A stretch of DNA of 64,000 bases from DAHUYF01 sp035945115 (GTDB taxonomy: Bacteria > Pseudomonadota > Alphaproteobacteria > ATCC43930 > CGMCC-115725): contig DASZAN010000169.1 in assembly GCA_035945115.1 (NCBI GenBank), positions 29,330-93,329 on the forward strand, written 5' to 3'. The translations under genes were made by a program, and so were the position numbers. This document shows, in pieces, positions 1-8,040 of the stretch. Position 1 is the first letter of the stretch; every line of letters begins with the position of its first letter. Under the pieces are notes generated by a model that saw only the letters and a list, made by a program, of their open reading frames with translations, had not been told where the DNA came from and did not search any database.

Positions 1-2
1 TC

Positions 3-1055
3 GGTGTGGCCGTCGTCGTCGCCTGCGGCCTCTTTGCCGCCATGGCAGGCTCGAGCGCCGCCACCTGCTCGGCGATCGGCAGCTCTGGGATACCGGAGAT
101 GCGCCGGCGCGGCTACTCCGCCGGTTTCGCCGCCGGGCTCGTCGGGGCGGGGGGCACGCTCGGTATCCTGCTGCCGCCCTCGATCACTCTCATCCTCTAT
201 GCCGTGGCAGCCGAGCAGTCTCTGGGCCGCGTGTTCCTCGCCGGCATCGGGCCCGGCATCTTGCTCACAGCACTCTTCGCCGCCTATGCGGTCCTGCGCT
301 ATCGCAGGGAATATCGCGACGCCTATTGGTCGGCCCGCCGCGGCGGCGAGCGCTCCGCCATCATCGCCGACGACCATTACACTATGAGCGAGCGGCTCCG
401 CGCCTTGCCCCGCATTCTACCGTTCCTCCTGCTGCTTCTGGGCGTGATGTTCGCGCTCTATGGCGGGATCGCCACGCCGTCGGAGACGGCCGGCCTCGGC
501 GCCGTGCTGGCGCTCCTCCTCATCGCCGTCGTCTATGGCGCCTGGCGGCTGGCTGATTTGAAGCCGATCTTCGCCAGCACGATCGGCGAAAGCGGCATGC
601 TCATGCTCATCATCGGCATGAGCCTGCTTTACAGCTACGTGATGAGCTATCTGCACATCTCACAAAGCGCGGCGGAATGGATCGTCTCGCTTGAGCTCTC
701 GAAATGGCTGCTGTTCACGGCCATCGCGCTGCTCGTGGTGGTGCTCGGATTCTTCCTGCCGCCGGTCAGCATCATCCTCATGACCGCGCCGATCATCCTG
801 CCCCCGCTCAAGGCGGCCGGCTTCAATCTCGTTTGGTTCGGCGTGGTCATGTCGATGATCATGGAGATGGGTCTCATCCATCCGCCGGTCGGGCTCAACA
901 TCTTCGTCATCAACAAGATCGCGCCGGACATCGGCTTGAAGGACATCGTGTTCGGCACCCTTCCCTTCGTGTTGCTGATGACCTTCGCTATCGTGCTGCT
1001 GTGCATCTTTCCTGAAATCGCCACCTACATACCGGACGAGTTCTTCCGCCGCTGA
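3..1055 (+). CDS. TRAP transporter large permease, DctM-like, 5' truncated by the window
   Basis: Membrane subunit of a tripartite ATP-independent periplasmic transporter, which couples ion gradients to uptake of organic acids and similar solutes. The frame is already open at the left edge, so the start lies upstream; about 350 residues of a protein usually near 430 are present. Family signs are many hydrophobic helices, GILLPPSITLILYA around residue 60, and GLIHPPVGLNIFVINKIA near the C-terminus, the conserved DctM end region. The small permease and binding protein would be expected upstream. Substrate cannot be read from this fragment. The family call is firm. Confidence 0.93.
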   Translation, partial: GVAVVVACGLFAAMAGSSAATCSAIGSSGIPEMRRRGYSAGFAAGLVGAGGTLGILLPPSITLILYAVAAEQSLGRVFLAGIGPGILLTALFAAYAVLRYRREYRDAYWSARRGGERSAIIADDHYTMSERLRALPRILPFLLLLLGVMFALYGGIATPSETAGLGAVLALLLIAVVYGAWRLADLKPIFASTIGESGMLMLIIGMSLLYSYVMSYLHISQSAAEWIVSLELSKWLLFTAIALLVVVLGFFLPPVSIILMTAPIILPPLKAAGFNLVWFGVVMSMIMEMGLIHPPVGLNIFVINKIAPDIGLKDIVFGTLPFVLLMTFAIVLLCIFPEIATYIPDEFFRR

Positions 1056-1147
1056 GGCGGCCACCGCCGGTGCATGGCGCTCATGCCCTAGCCGTCGGCA
1101 ATTGTCAGCGGCGCGAGAGGACGCTACTTTGCCTCTCGGAGGCGTAC

Positions 1148-1348
1148 ATGGAACGGACGTTGACGAGTATCGAGGCGGACATTGCCTCGCTGCGCGAAAA
1201 CGCGATGAAATTCCGTCAGCTGGCGCAAGAGCGCCGCGCCGTCGATCAGATGCAAATTGCCGACAAGTTGATGGATTTGGTGAGCGAGCTCGAAGCCAGG
1301 GCGGCCGAGCTTGAAGCGCAGCTCCGGCCAACGTCGCACGCCTCTTAG
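1148..1348 (+). CDS. small coiled-coil hypothetical protein (66 aa)
   Basis: A 66-residue, highly charged, helix-forming protein with the core FRQLAQERRAVDQMQIADK followed by a Glu/Ala-rich heptad-like tail. The ATG at 1148 is chosen because GGAGG lies about 6 nt upstream; the frame is open further 5' but that part looks non-coding. No enzymatic motif is visible. It faces another small helical protein (1370-1516, minus strand) with a similar FR.xA...L...E.E..A pattern, so the two may be distant relatives. Such short proteins are common in rhizobial-type genomes and have no known role. Confidence 0.6.
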   Translation: MERTLTSIEADIASLRENAMKFRQLAQERRAVDQMQIADKLMDLVSELEARAAELEAQLRPTSHAS

Positions 1349-1369
1349 TCTGCCGGCCGATTGCCCTTT

Positions 1370-1516
1370 CTAGCAATTCGCCTCGTTGCGGGGCGGCCTC
1401 AGCGACTTCGCATGCTTTGCCAGTCGCTCGTATTCCTTGGCGACTTCGAGTAGAAGCTTCTGCACCACCGGGTCGGTCGCCGTCTCGGCCATCGCGCGAA
1501 ATTCCACGGTTCTCAT
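1370..1516 (-). CDS. small helical hypothetical protein (48 aa), coupled to the upstream gene
   Basis: A 48-codon frame. The translation begins MRTVEFRAMAETATDP and continues with LLLEVAKEYERLAKHAKSL, an amphipathic helix of the kind seen in many short alphaproteobacterial proteins (FR.MA....DP......LL.LA.EYE.LA). Its ATG overlaps the TGA of the binding-protein gene (ATGA at 1513-1516), which suggests translational coupling and argues for a real gene. No function is known. It ends about 20 nt from the convergent 66-residue gene. Confidence 0.6.
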   Translation of the reverse strand: MRTVEFRAMAETATDPVVQKLLLEVAKEYERLAKHAKSLRPPRNEANC

Positions 1517-2397
1517 CCCGCGGCAAAGACGAGCGCCTCGAACCGCCGCTCCTTCAAGAAATCATCGAGGCCCCAACGCCGCACCTGTTCCATCACCTCG
1601 TCGAATTCGCCCTCGGGCATGGCTGCGTGGACGAAGCGCTCGCCGCGGCCGAACTTGCTGAAGTCCCAGGTGCGATCTGTGAATTCCGCTGGCACGGAGA
1701 GCTTCCAGAGCGACAGATAGTTGGCGAGGTCGGTCTCGAGCAATGCTTCGGCGCACGCGAGGGCGCGGAGATAGGCGGCGACAGTCTCGCCAGAGGCGGT
1801 CTCCGGCACCCACCACAGGGTGTGGAAGGTGTTTTCGATGACCTTGCGCATTCCCAGCTGCTCGGCCATGGCGATTTGCGGCGGCAGCAGGCTCGCCGCT
1901 TCAACCTCGCCCTCAAGGAGCGCCTTCAAGCGGGCACCGAAGCCGCCGACATTGACGGTCTTGATGCGCTCGAGCGGCAGATGAGCTTCGAGCCGGTAGG
2001 GCACGTTGAAATGGCTGCCGGCGCGCAGTCCCACCGCGACCGGCACATCGGCCAGGTCTTCCGGCCGCTCGATCTTCGAGTCCGGGCGCACGAAGATGGC
2101 CCAGGGCGAGACACCATAGGCATCGGCGACGAAGCGCCCCATGCCCGCCCCCGCGTTGCAAATGCTGCCCCAGGCGCAGGCGCCCTGCACCACCTCGGCG
2201 CCCTCGGCATAGGGCTTGTCCTGCGGCCGCTCGAGGTAGTTGAGGCCGCGCCAGCTCGACTGCGTGCCGCGGAAGGTCTTCCAGTCGAAAGAGACGTCCA
2301 ATCCCTCGGCGGTAAACAGGCCCTTCTCCATGGCCACGAAGTCGTTGAGCCCCATGCCTTTGGGAGCGACGGTCACGGGCGTCAATCGGTCAGCCAT
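1513..2397 (-). CDS. NMT1/THI5-like substrate-binding protein, no signal peptide
   Basis: A 294-residue protein of the periplasmic-binding-protein type II fold related to NMT1/THI5 and SsuA-like proteins: an N-terminal GLNDFVAMEKGLFTAEGLDV segment, a central RPEDLADVPVAVGLRAGSH segment and a C-terminal helical lobe. It starts with ATG after a strong AAGGAGG about 7 nt away. There is no N-terminal signal peptide or lipobox, so it may be cytoplasmic, like the decarboxylase/thiamine-pyrimidine branches of this fold, rather than a transporter component. No ABC ATPase or permease lies nearby. It shares an ATGA overlap with the 48-residue gene downstream. Ligand unknown. Confidence 0.75.
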   Translation of the reverse strand: MADRLTPVTVAPKGMGLNDFVAMEKGLFTAEGLDVSFDWKTFRGTQSSWRGLNYLERPQDKPYAEGAEVVQGACAWGSICNAGAGMGRFVADAYGVSPWAIFVRPDSKIERPEDLADVPVAVGLRAGSHFNVPYRLEAHLPLERIKTVNVGGFGARLKALLEGEVEAASLLPPQIAMAEQLGMRKVIENTFHTLWWVPETASGETVAAYLRALACAEALLETDLANYLSLWKLSVPAEFTDRTWDFSKFGRGERFVHAAMPEGEFDEVMEQVRRWGLDDFLKERRFEALVFAAG

Positions 2398-2525
2398 CGG
2401 CGATCCTCCTTGCTACGTGCGGTCTTTGGGCCGCCATGATGCGAAGTGTGCGCGGACGAGCGGACTCGTCAAGCGGCGCCGACGCCCCGACCCGCAAGAG
2501 AATGTCGAACGCGGCAATAAATTGG

Positions 2526-2565
2526 GCTAAATAGGAAAGTGAGCTAAATAGAAAACTGAGCTACC
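2526..2565. repeat. 17-nt tandem direct repeat in the divergent promoter region
   Basis: Two adjacent 17-nt units (2526-2542 and 2543-2559), both beginning GCTAAATAG and ending TGA, differ at three positions and are followed by a third partial copy (GCTACC). They sit in the 222-nt spacer between the divergent NMT1-like gene and the MHS symporter gene, about 55 nt upstream of the symporter start. Position and AT-richness against a GC-rich background suggest a regulator binding site, but no regulator gene is adjacent. Confidence 0.5.
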
Positions 2566-2619
2566 TTAAATGGCGGCTTGCACCCAATGCCCGCCGAAGA
2601 CCCCTGGGGAGGAGCGTCC

Positions 2620-3951
2620 ATGGCCACAACCACCGTCACCGCCGGGATGTCGGATACCGAGCACTCGCGGCAGCTCAGACGTGCCGTCATTGCGGCGACC
2701 GTCGGGACGACCATCGAATGGTATGATTTCTTCATCTACGGCACCGCGGCCGGGCTCGTCTTCGGCAAGCTCTACTTTCCGCAGGAGGATCCCTACACCG
2801 CCACGTTGGCGGCGTTCGCGACCTACTTCGTAGGCTTCGTCGGGCGCCCGATCGGCGCCGCCATCTTCGGCCATTACGGCGATCGTATCGGCCGCAAGGC
2901 GACGCTGATCGCGACACTGCTGTTGATGGGGATCGCCACCTTCCTCATCGCCTTCGTGCCCACCTACGCCTCGATCGGCGTCTGGGGCGCGGTGCTGCTC
3001 ACCGTTCTTCGTGTCATCCAGGGTATCGGCGTCGGCGGCGAATGGGGCGGCTCCGTGCTGATTTCTATGGAATGGGCGAAGAGCCACGGCAGCCGCGGCC
3101 TCGTCGCGTCCTGGCCGCAATTCGGCGTGCCCTGCGGCCTGTTCCTCTCGAACCTGGTGATCCTCGCCTTCAGCGCCTGGTCGGGCGATCAGTTCCTGAC
3201 CTGGGGCTGGCGCATCCCCTTCCTGCTCAGCATCGTCCTCGTCGGCATCGGCCTTTGGATCCGCTTGGGCATTTTGGAGACGCCGATCTTCCAGAGGCTC
3301 GTCTCCGAGCAGAAGGTCGAGCGCGCACCCATTGCCGAGGTGATCCGCAAGCAGCCGCGTGAGATCACTCTCTCGGCGTTGCTGCGCATGGCCGAGCAGG
3401 CCCCCTTCTACATCTTCACCGCCTTCGTCTTCGCCTACGGCACCACCACGCTCCATCTATCCCGGAACTTCGTGCTGTGGGGCGTGCTCGCCGCCTCGGT
3501 GCTGTCCTTCGTCAGCATCCCGCTCTCCGGCCACATCTCCGACCTCATTGGCCGCCGGAAGATGTATCTGCTCGGCGCCGCGGTCACCGGCATATTCGGC
3601 TTCGTCTACTTCGGCTTGCTCGGCACGGGCCTCGAGGTGCTGATCTTTATCGCCATCTTCCTCTCGCTCATCCCGCACGACATGCAGTATGGGCCGCAGG
3701 CGGCGCTCATTGCCGAAGCCTTCACGCCGCGCTTGCGCTATAGCGGCGCCTCTTTGGGCTACCAGCTCGCTTCGGTCATCGCCGGCGGTCCGGCGCCGCT
3801 CATCGCCGCGTATCTCTTCAAGGAAACGCAATCGGCTTACTCGATCGCCGCTTACATTGCGGTGTGCGCGATCATCAGCCTCGCCTCGGCGGCGTTCATG
3901 CCGGACTACACCGGCAAGGACATCGACCAGGAGTACGATCAGGGCGCCTAG
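2620..3951 (+). CDS. MHS-family MFS symporter (metabolite:H+)
   Basis: A 443-residue inner-membrane carrier with about 12 hydrophobic segments. GTTIEWYDFFIYGTAAG in the first helix and FGHYGDRIGRKATL in the loop between helices 2 and 3 are hallmarks of the metabolite:H+ symporter branch (KgtP, ShiA, ProP relatives), which imports oxo-acids, shikimate, betaine or dicarboxylates. The ATG at 2620 is chosen because GGGGAGGAG precedes it by 6 nt; an upstream TTG in frame is weaker. The last codons overlap the convergent MaoC gene by 4 nt. Next to hydratase and dehydrogenase genes, it may feed an organic acid to that pathway; the substrate is inference. Confidence 0.92.
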   Translation: MATTTVTAGMSDTEHSRQLRRAVIAATVGTTIEWYDFFIYGTAAGLVFGKLYFPQEDPYTATLAAFATYFVGFVGRPIGAAIFGHYGDRIGRKATLIATLLLMGIATFLIAFVPTYASIGVWGAVLLTVLRVIQGIGVGGEWGGSVLISMEWAKSHGSRGLVASWPQFGVPCGLFLSNLVILAFSAWSGDQFLTWGWRIPFLLSIVLVGIGLWIRLGILETPIFQRLVSEQKVERAPIAEVIRKQPREITLSALLRMAEQAPFYIFTAFVFAYGTTTLHLSRNFVLWGVLAASVLSFVSIPLSGHISDLIGRRKMYLLGAAVTGIFGFVYFGLLGTGLEVLIFIAIFLSLIPHDMQYGPQAALIAEAFTPRLRYSGASLGYQLASVIAGGPAPLIAAYLFKETQSAYSIAAYIAVCAIISLASAAFMPDYTGKDIDQEYDQGA

Positions 3952-4400
3952 GCCATTGCCCCCGGCCGCTTGAGGAGGTGCATGGCGAGCATCGTCAACA
4001 CCACCTCTTGGCGCTGATTCATGATGCGATACGCGAAGCGGATGATGCCGCGGTCGGGCTTTGAGGCCGACGGCTTCTTGTCGACGACTTCGAGATCGAC
4101 ATGCAGCGTGTCGCCGGGCCGCACCGGTTTGAGCCAGCACAGCTCGTCGAAGCCGGGCGAGCCCATGGCAGAGCCGTTAAAGAGCCCGGTATCCACCACC
4201 AGGCGAAAGCCCAGGGCCAGCGTCTGAAAACCGCTGGCGATGAGCCCGCCATAGATGGTCGCCCGCGCTGCCTCAGCATCGATGTGGAAGGGCTGCGGGT
4301 CGTAGACGAGGCCGAAGTCGAGGATCATGCCCTCGCTCACCGTGACCCCGCGCGTCGAAAAGCGCTCGCCCACGGCGAAATCCTCGAAATAGCGGGTCAC
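3948..4400 (-). CDS. MaoC-like hot-dog-fold hydratase
   Basis: A 150-residue single hot-dog-domain protein. GLVYDPQPFHIDAEAA around residues 29-44 carries the Asp...His pair used by (R)-specific enoyl-CoA hydratases and mesaconyl/methylmalyl-CoA-type dehydratases. It begins with GTG 14 nt after the upstream dehydrogenase gene, so the two are probably co-transcribed. The C-terminus is convergent with, and overlaps by 4 nt, the MHS symporter gene. A hydratase acting on a CoA ester or hydroxy-acid derivative is the likely role; the exact substrate is not readable. Confidence 0.85.
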   Translation of the reverse strand: MTRYFEDFAVGERFSTRGVTVSEGMILDFGLVYDPQPFHIDAEAARATIYGGLIASGFQTLALGFRLVVDTGLFNGSAMGSPGFDELCWLKPVRPGDTLHVDLEVVDKKPSASKPDRGIIRFAYRIMNQRQEVVLTMLAMHLLKRPGAMA

Positions 4401-4414
4401 GGACGCCGCGTTGC

Positions 4415-5479
4415 TCAGCCGAGCGCCGCGGCGATCGCGCCGCCCAGATCAGAGGTGCTGGCCCTGCCGCCGAGATCGGGGGTCTTGGGCGCACTCGCGT
4501 CCGCCAGCACGCGCGCGATCGCGCCTTCGATCGCATCGGCGGCATCACGCTCGCCGAGATGCGCCAGCATCATCGCGCCCGACCAGATCTGGCCGATGGG
4601 GTTGGCAATGCGCTTCCCGTAAATATCCGGCGCCGAGCCGTGCACCGGCTCGAACATCGAGGGGAAAGCGCGCTCGGGATTGATGTTGGCCGATGGCGCG
4701 ATGCCGATCGAGCCGACCACGGCCGGCCCCAGATCGGAGAGGATGTCGCCGAAGAGATTGGAGCCCACCACCACGTCGAACCAATGAGGATTGCGCACGA
4801 AATGCGCCGTCAAGATGTCGATGTGGTACTGGTCGGTGCGCACATCCGGATAGTCTTTGGCGGTGGCGGCGAAGCGTTCATCCCAATAGGGCATGGTGTG
4901 GATGATGCCGTTCGATTTGGTGGCGGAGGTCACGTGCTTCTTGCGCTTCATCGCGAGCTCGAAGGCAAAGCGCATGATGCGGTCGCAGCCCTGGCGCGTG
5001 AACACCGTCTGCTGCATCGCCATTTCCAAGGGCGTCCCGACATAGAGCCGGCCGCCGATCTCGGAATACTCGCCCTCGTTGTTCTCGCGCACGACATAGA
5101 AGTCGATCTCGCCGGGCTTGCGGTTCTTGAGCGGCGAGTCCACGCCCGCCAAGAGCCGCACCGGCCGGAGGTTCACGTATTGCTGGAAGCCGCGCCGGAG
5201 CGGGATGAGCAAGCCCCAGAGCGAGACGTGGTCGGGAACGCCGGGATATCCAACGGCGCCCAAGAAGATGCCGTCCGTGTGCCTTATCTGCTCGAGCCCG
5301 TCCCCCGGCATCATCGCGCCCGTCTTGGCGAAGCGCTCGCAGCTCCAGTCGAGCTCGCGCCGGGTCAGGGAAAATCCGAAGCGGCGCGCTGCCACTTCGA
5401 GGACGCGCATGCCTTCCGGCACCACCTCCTTGCCGATGCCGTCGCCTGGAATGACCGCAATCTCGTAGCGCCGCGCCAT
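4415..5479 (-). CDS. tartrate / D-malate dehydrogenase-type beta-decarboxylating dehydrogenase
   Basis: A 354-residue member of the isocitrate/isopropylmalate dehydrogenase family. Visible are the start motif EIAVIPGDGIGKEVVPEG, the catalytic region YVVRENNEGEYSEIGG and the metal-binding loop NLFGDILSDLGPAVVGSIG. The sequence style (HVSLWGLLIPLRRGFQQYVN) matches the tartrate dehydrogenase/D-malate dehydrogenase (TtuC, DmlA) branch rather than LeuB. These NAD+-dependent cytosolic enzymes oxidise and decarboxylate 2-hydroxy diacids. AAGGAGG precedes the ATG by about 4 nt. With the MaoC gene 14 nt downstream and the MHS carrier beyond it, a small organic-acid catabolic unit is plausible. Substrate choice among D-malate, tartrate and 3-isopropylmalate is unresolved. 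Confidence 0.88.
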   Translation of the reverse strand: MARRYEIAVIPGDGIGKEVVPEGMRVLEVAARRFGFSLTRRELDWSCERFAKTGAMMPGDGLEQIRHTDGIFLGAVGYPGVPDHVSLWGLLIPLRRGFQQYVNLRPVRLLAGVDSPLKNRKPGEIDFYVVRENNEGEYSEIGGRLYVGTPLEMAMQQTVFTRQGCDRIMRFAFELAMKRKKHVTSATKSNGIIHTMPYWDERFAATAKDYPDVRTDQYHIDILTAHFVRNPHWFDVVVGSNLFGDILSDLGPAVVGSIGIAPSANINPERAFPSMFEPVHGSAPDIYGKRIANPIGQIWSGAMMLAHLGERDAADAIEGAIARVLADASAPKTPDLGGRASTSDLGGAIAAALG

Positions 5480-5603
5480 GGGGCCTCCTTGCCGGGGCAG
5501 GGACGATATCGCGGCGGCACCGGAGGGGCAAACCCAGCGGCAAGGAATACTTTACTATTCAGCTTTAGCGTAAAAAGCCACGCATCAGCAGCGGGAGCGG
5601 AGC

Positions 5604-5861
5604 ATGAAGCCGCCAGCTCGTCCGACCTCGCCGGCACCCCGGCCGGCCTCGCCTGCCGCCAAGCCGGCGCAGCCAATGCGCCCGACCCAAGCGGCGCCGC
5701 GTGCCGCCGCCGCACGACCGGCGCCGCGCGACCACAAGAAGCTCGTGATCATCGGCGCGGTCGTTGCCGTTGCCCTCGCGGTGGTGGGGTACGGCTTGAG
5801 CCGCCCCTCGACACCCTGGGTCTTCGATTCACCCGAGGCGAAGAAATCTTACGTGCATTGA
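5604..5861 (+). CDS. small Pro/Ala-rich single-pass membrane protein
   Basis: An 85-residue protein with a proline- and alanine-rich basic N-terminal half (about 42 residues), one hydrophobic helix (LVIIGAVVAVALAVVGYGL, about 47-65) and a short polar tail ending KKSYVH. A purine-rich GGGAGCGGAG precedes the ATG. The low-complexity N-terminus should be cytoplasmic and the short tail periplasmic. No family was recognised. It is transcribed away from the dehydrogenase operon and towards the DUF1127 gene. Confidence 0.55.
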   Translation: MKPPARPTSPAPRPASPAAKPAQPMRPTQAAPRAAAARPAPRDHKKLVIIGAVVAVALAVVGYGLSRPSTPWVFDSPEAKKSYVH

Positions 5862-5904
5862 GGCTCCCGCCGCGGGCGAATTTTGCGCGCTCGAAGGGAG
5901 CGCG

Positions 5905-6180
5905 TCAGCCGCGCCAGAACGGCTTGTCGACTTCGTAGACCGCCGTCGCCCGTTCGACCCCGATATCGGCCAGCATCCGATCGTCGAACGTCGCCAAGAG
6001 CCGTCGGCTCCGAGCGCGCTCACGCCATAGCGATAGGAGCCCGAGAAATCGGCTCACCCGCACGGCCGGCCGCGGGCGTCCGTGCCACGCACCAGGACCG
6101 GGCAGGCGGCGCCTCGCGCGCTCGAACGGCGGGCTTGATGGGGCGAAAGCGACAAGAGGAAGTGACAAAGATAGCCGCAT
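5905..6180 (-). CDS. DUF1127 (YjiS-like) small protein
   Basis: A small basic protein whose last 45 residues carry the DUF1127 pattern: a WRERARSRRLLATFDDRML helix, then ADIGVERATAVYEVDKPFW. DUF1127 proteins are short arginine-rich proteins; some alphaproteobacterial members affect phosphate/carbon physiology or bind RNA, but the role here is unknown. ATG 6180 gives 91 residues. A GTG at 6219 that overlaps the upstream PhzF stop (GTGA) would give 104 residues and is an equally possible start; neither has a clear ribosome site. The long Arg/Pro-rich N-terminal part is unusual, as most members are nearer 50-70 residues. Confidence 0.72.
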   Translation of the reverse strand: MRLSLSLPLVAFAPSSPPFERARRRLPGPGAWHGRPRPAVRVSRFLGLLSLWRERARSRRLLATFDDRMLADIGVERATAVYEVDKPFWRG

Positions 6181-6215
6181 CCCACGTCGCTTTCGTAGAA
6201 ACTCCGCTCGCCGTC

Positions 6216-7004
6216 TCACAGCGTGATCGCGCCCTCCATATAGAGCACGCAGCGCCCGGCAATGGTGACGCGCGCGCCGCGGTGCTCGCAGGAGAGATCG
6301 CCGATCCGCGCCGAGATCTGCCGCGCCTTAAGCCGCGTCTTGCCGAGGCGCCCGGCCCAATAGGGAATGAGCGTGCAATGCGCCGAGCCAGTGACGGGAT
6401 CCTCGTTGATGTTGTGCGCCGGCGCGAAGAAGCGCGAGACGAAATCGATATCGCCCTCGCCGGGCGCGGTGGCGATGACGGCCATGCGATCGAGCTTCGC
6501 GATCGCGCCGAAATCTGGCGTTAGAGCTGCGACATCGGCGGCGCTGTCGTAAACCGCCATGTAGTCGCGCGAGCCCAGCACTTGAACGGGCCGCTTGCCG
6601 AGCGCCGGCACGAGTGTCGGCGGCAGCGCGCAAGGCTCGGGCGGACGCGCGGGAAAATCCATGGCGAGCTCCTCGCAGTGCCGCGTCACCACCAGCGTAC
6701 CGGCCTTCATCGTGCGGAAGGTGAGCTTCTGCGCCGCGGGTTTGATGAAACGGAAGATGACATAGGCCGTCGCCAGGGTGGGATGGCCGGCGAGATCGAT
6801 TTCGGCCACGGGCGTGAACCAGCGCAGACCAAATGTGTCCTCACCTTCCGCCACGAAGAAGGCGGTCTCCGAGAGATTGTTCTCGGTGGCGATCGCCTGC
6901 ATCGTCGCCGCCGGCAGCCAGCTCTCGAGTGGCACCACCGCAGCCGGATTGCCGCCGAAGATGTGATCCGTAAACGCGTCCACTTGGTAGAGCAGCAACT
7001 GCAT
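6216..7004 (-). CDS. PhzF-family isomerase-like protein
   Basis: A 262-residue PhzF/trans-2,3-dihydro-3-hydroxyanthranilate isomerase-fold protein. Diagnostic segments are YQVDAFTDHIFGGNPAAVV at the N-terminus, NNLSETAFF with the conserved Glu base, the FTPVAEIDLAGHPTLATAY glycine region, and EDPVTGSAHC near the C-terminus. Outside phenazine clusters these cytosolic enzymes are of unknown substrate, and no phenazine genes are present here. AAGGGAAGGGAC immediately before the ATG at 7004 fixes the start, although the frame is open about 100 codons upstream. The EamA exporter gene lies 23 nt upstream on the same strand, suggesting an operon. Confidence 0.9.
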   Translation of the reverse strand: MQLLLYQVDAFTDHIFGGNPAAVVPLESWLPAATMQAIATENNLSETAFFVAEGEDTFGLRWFTPVAEIDLAGHPTLATAYVIFRFIKPAAQKLTFRTMKAGTLVVTRHCEELAMDFPARPPEPCALPPTLVPALGKRPVQVLGSRDYMAVYDSAADVAALTPDFGAIAKLDRMAVIATAPGEGDIDFVSRFFAPAHNINEDPVTGSAHCTLIPYWAGRLGKTRLKARQISARIGDLSCEHRGARVTIAGRCVLYMEGAITL

Positions 7005-7027
7005 GTCCCTTCCCTTCTCGAAAAACC

Positions 7028-7930
7028 TTAGCGCGCAACGCGCGAGCGTTGGGTGAGCGCGACAGAGCCCAGCACCGCCGCCGCTGCGGCGATCATCGCG
7101 CCGCTGATCTGCTCGCCGAGCAGCAGCGCCGACCACAATAAGGTGAGCACGGGCTGGAGCAGCTGCACTTGGCCGACGCGCGCCACCCCGCCCTGGGCGA
7201 GACCGCGATACCAGGCGAAGAACGCGAAGTACATGCTGACGAGCGAGACGTAGGCGACGCAGCCCCAGGCGAGCGGGCTCGCGGCGAGCCCATCCCGCGC
7301 CGCGCTCCATGCCACGATCGGCAACAGCACTGGCGCCGACAGGACCAGCGCCCAGGAGATCACCTGCCAGCCGCCCAGCGTGCGCGCGAGCTGGCCGCCT
7401 TCGGCGTAACCCAAGGCGCCGAGCGCCACGGCGATGAGGATGAGGCCGTCGGCCGGCACCGGCGCGCCCGCGCCCTGCACCGCCGCGAAGATCAGCACCG
7501 CAACCAGGCCCAAGAGCGAGGCGAGCCAGAAGCCCGCCGAGGGCCGCTCGCCCGCGCGGATCACCGCCATCACCGCCGTCGCCGCCGGGGTGAGGCCGAC
7601 GATGACGGCGCCATGCGCCGCAGGCACGTATTTGAGCGCCCAGGCGCTGAAGAGCGGAAAGCCGACCACGACGCCCGCCGCCACCAGCGCGAGCCGACCC
7701 CAGAGGACACGCGGGGGAAGCGGCTCCCGCATCACCGCGAGCAAGAGCGCCGCCGCGCCGCCGGCGATCACGGCCCGGCCGAGCCCCACCAACGTGCCGT
7801 CAAGCTCCATCACCGCAATCCGCGTCGCCGGCAACGTGAACGAGAAGCCGACAACGCCCCACAGCGCGCCACTGGCAAAGAGCCGCGTCGGACCGCTCGC
7901 GGCAGTAAGGGAGGATTCTGGCAGGGTCAT
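7028..7930 (-). CDS. EamA/DMT-superfamily transporter
   Basis: A 300-residue integral membrane protein with about ten hydrophobic helices arranged as two EamA repeats (roughly residues 15-135 and 150-295). Drug/metabolite transporters of this type usually export amino acids or metabolites. The in-frame ATG at 7930 is used; a TTG at 7942 is a possible longer start. The gene is divergent from a MocR-type regulator across about 100 nt rich in palindromes and is followed by the PhzF gene, a common arrangement in which the PLP-binding regulator controls the exporter. Export of an amine or amino acid is inferred only from that context. Confidence 0.9.
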   Translation of the reverse strand: MTLPESSLTAASGPTRLFASGALWGVVGFSFTLPATRIAVMELDGTLVGLGRAVIAGGAAALLLAVMREPLPPRVLWGRLALVAAGVVVGFPLFSAWALKYVPAAHGAVIVGLTPAATAVMAVIRAGERPSAGFWLASLLGLVAVLIFAAVQGAGAPVPADGLILIAVALGALGYAEGGQLARTLGGWQVISWALVLSAPVLLPIVAWSAARDGLAASPLAWGCVAYVSLVSMYFAFFAWYRGLAQGGVARVGQVQLLQPVLTLLWSALLLGEQISGAMIAAAAAVLGSVALTQRSRVAR

Positions 7931-7936
7931 TTCGCC

Positions 7937-7966
7937 ATACAATCCCGAAATTTGTCCCGATTGTAT
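7937..7966. promoter_or_regulatory. inverted repeat, candidate MocR operator (eamA side)
   Basis: Perfect 8-bp arms ATACAATC (7937-7944) and GATTGTAT (7959-7966) with a 14-nt spacer lie just upstream of the EamA start. An ACAATCCCG element here recurs at 8002-8010. The site is AT-rich in a GC-rich genome and lies between a regulator and its likely target, so a binding site is probable, though untested. Confidence 0.5.
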
Positions 7967-8014
7967 CTACCAATTGATCACATCTTCTCTTATAAATTGG
8001 CACAATCCCGTATT

Positions 8015-8040
8015 CAATGATATCATTGTCACTATGACAA
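8015..8040. promoter_or_regulatory. two overlapping palindromes at the MocR start, candidate autoregulatory site
   Basis: CAATGATATCATTG (8015-8028) is a perfect 14-bp palindrome, and it overlaps TTGTCA-CTA-TGACAA (8026-8040), whose right arm covers the start codon region of the regulator gene. No Shine-Dalgarno sequence is visible between them, so binding here would directly block transcription start or initiation. The half-site CAAT/ATTG is shared with the repeat at 7937-7966. Confidence 0.5.

Noticed and set aside
4559..5938. 459-codon plus-strand frame opposite the dehydrogenase gene
   Set aside because: The minus-strand dehydrogenase has intact family motifs; the plus-strand translation has no domain and extends beyond the gene only by chance.
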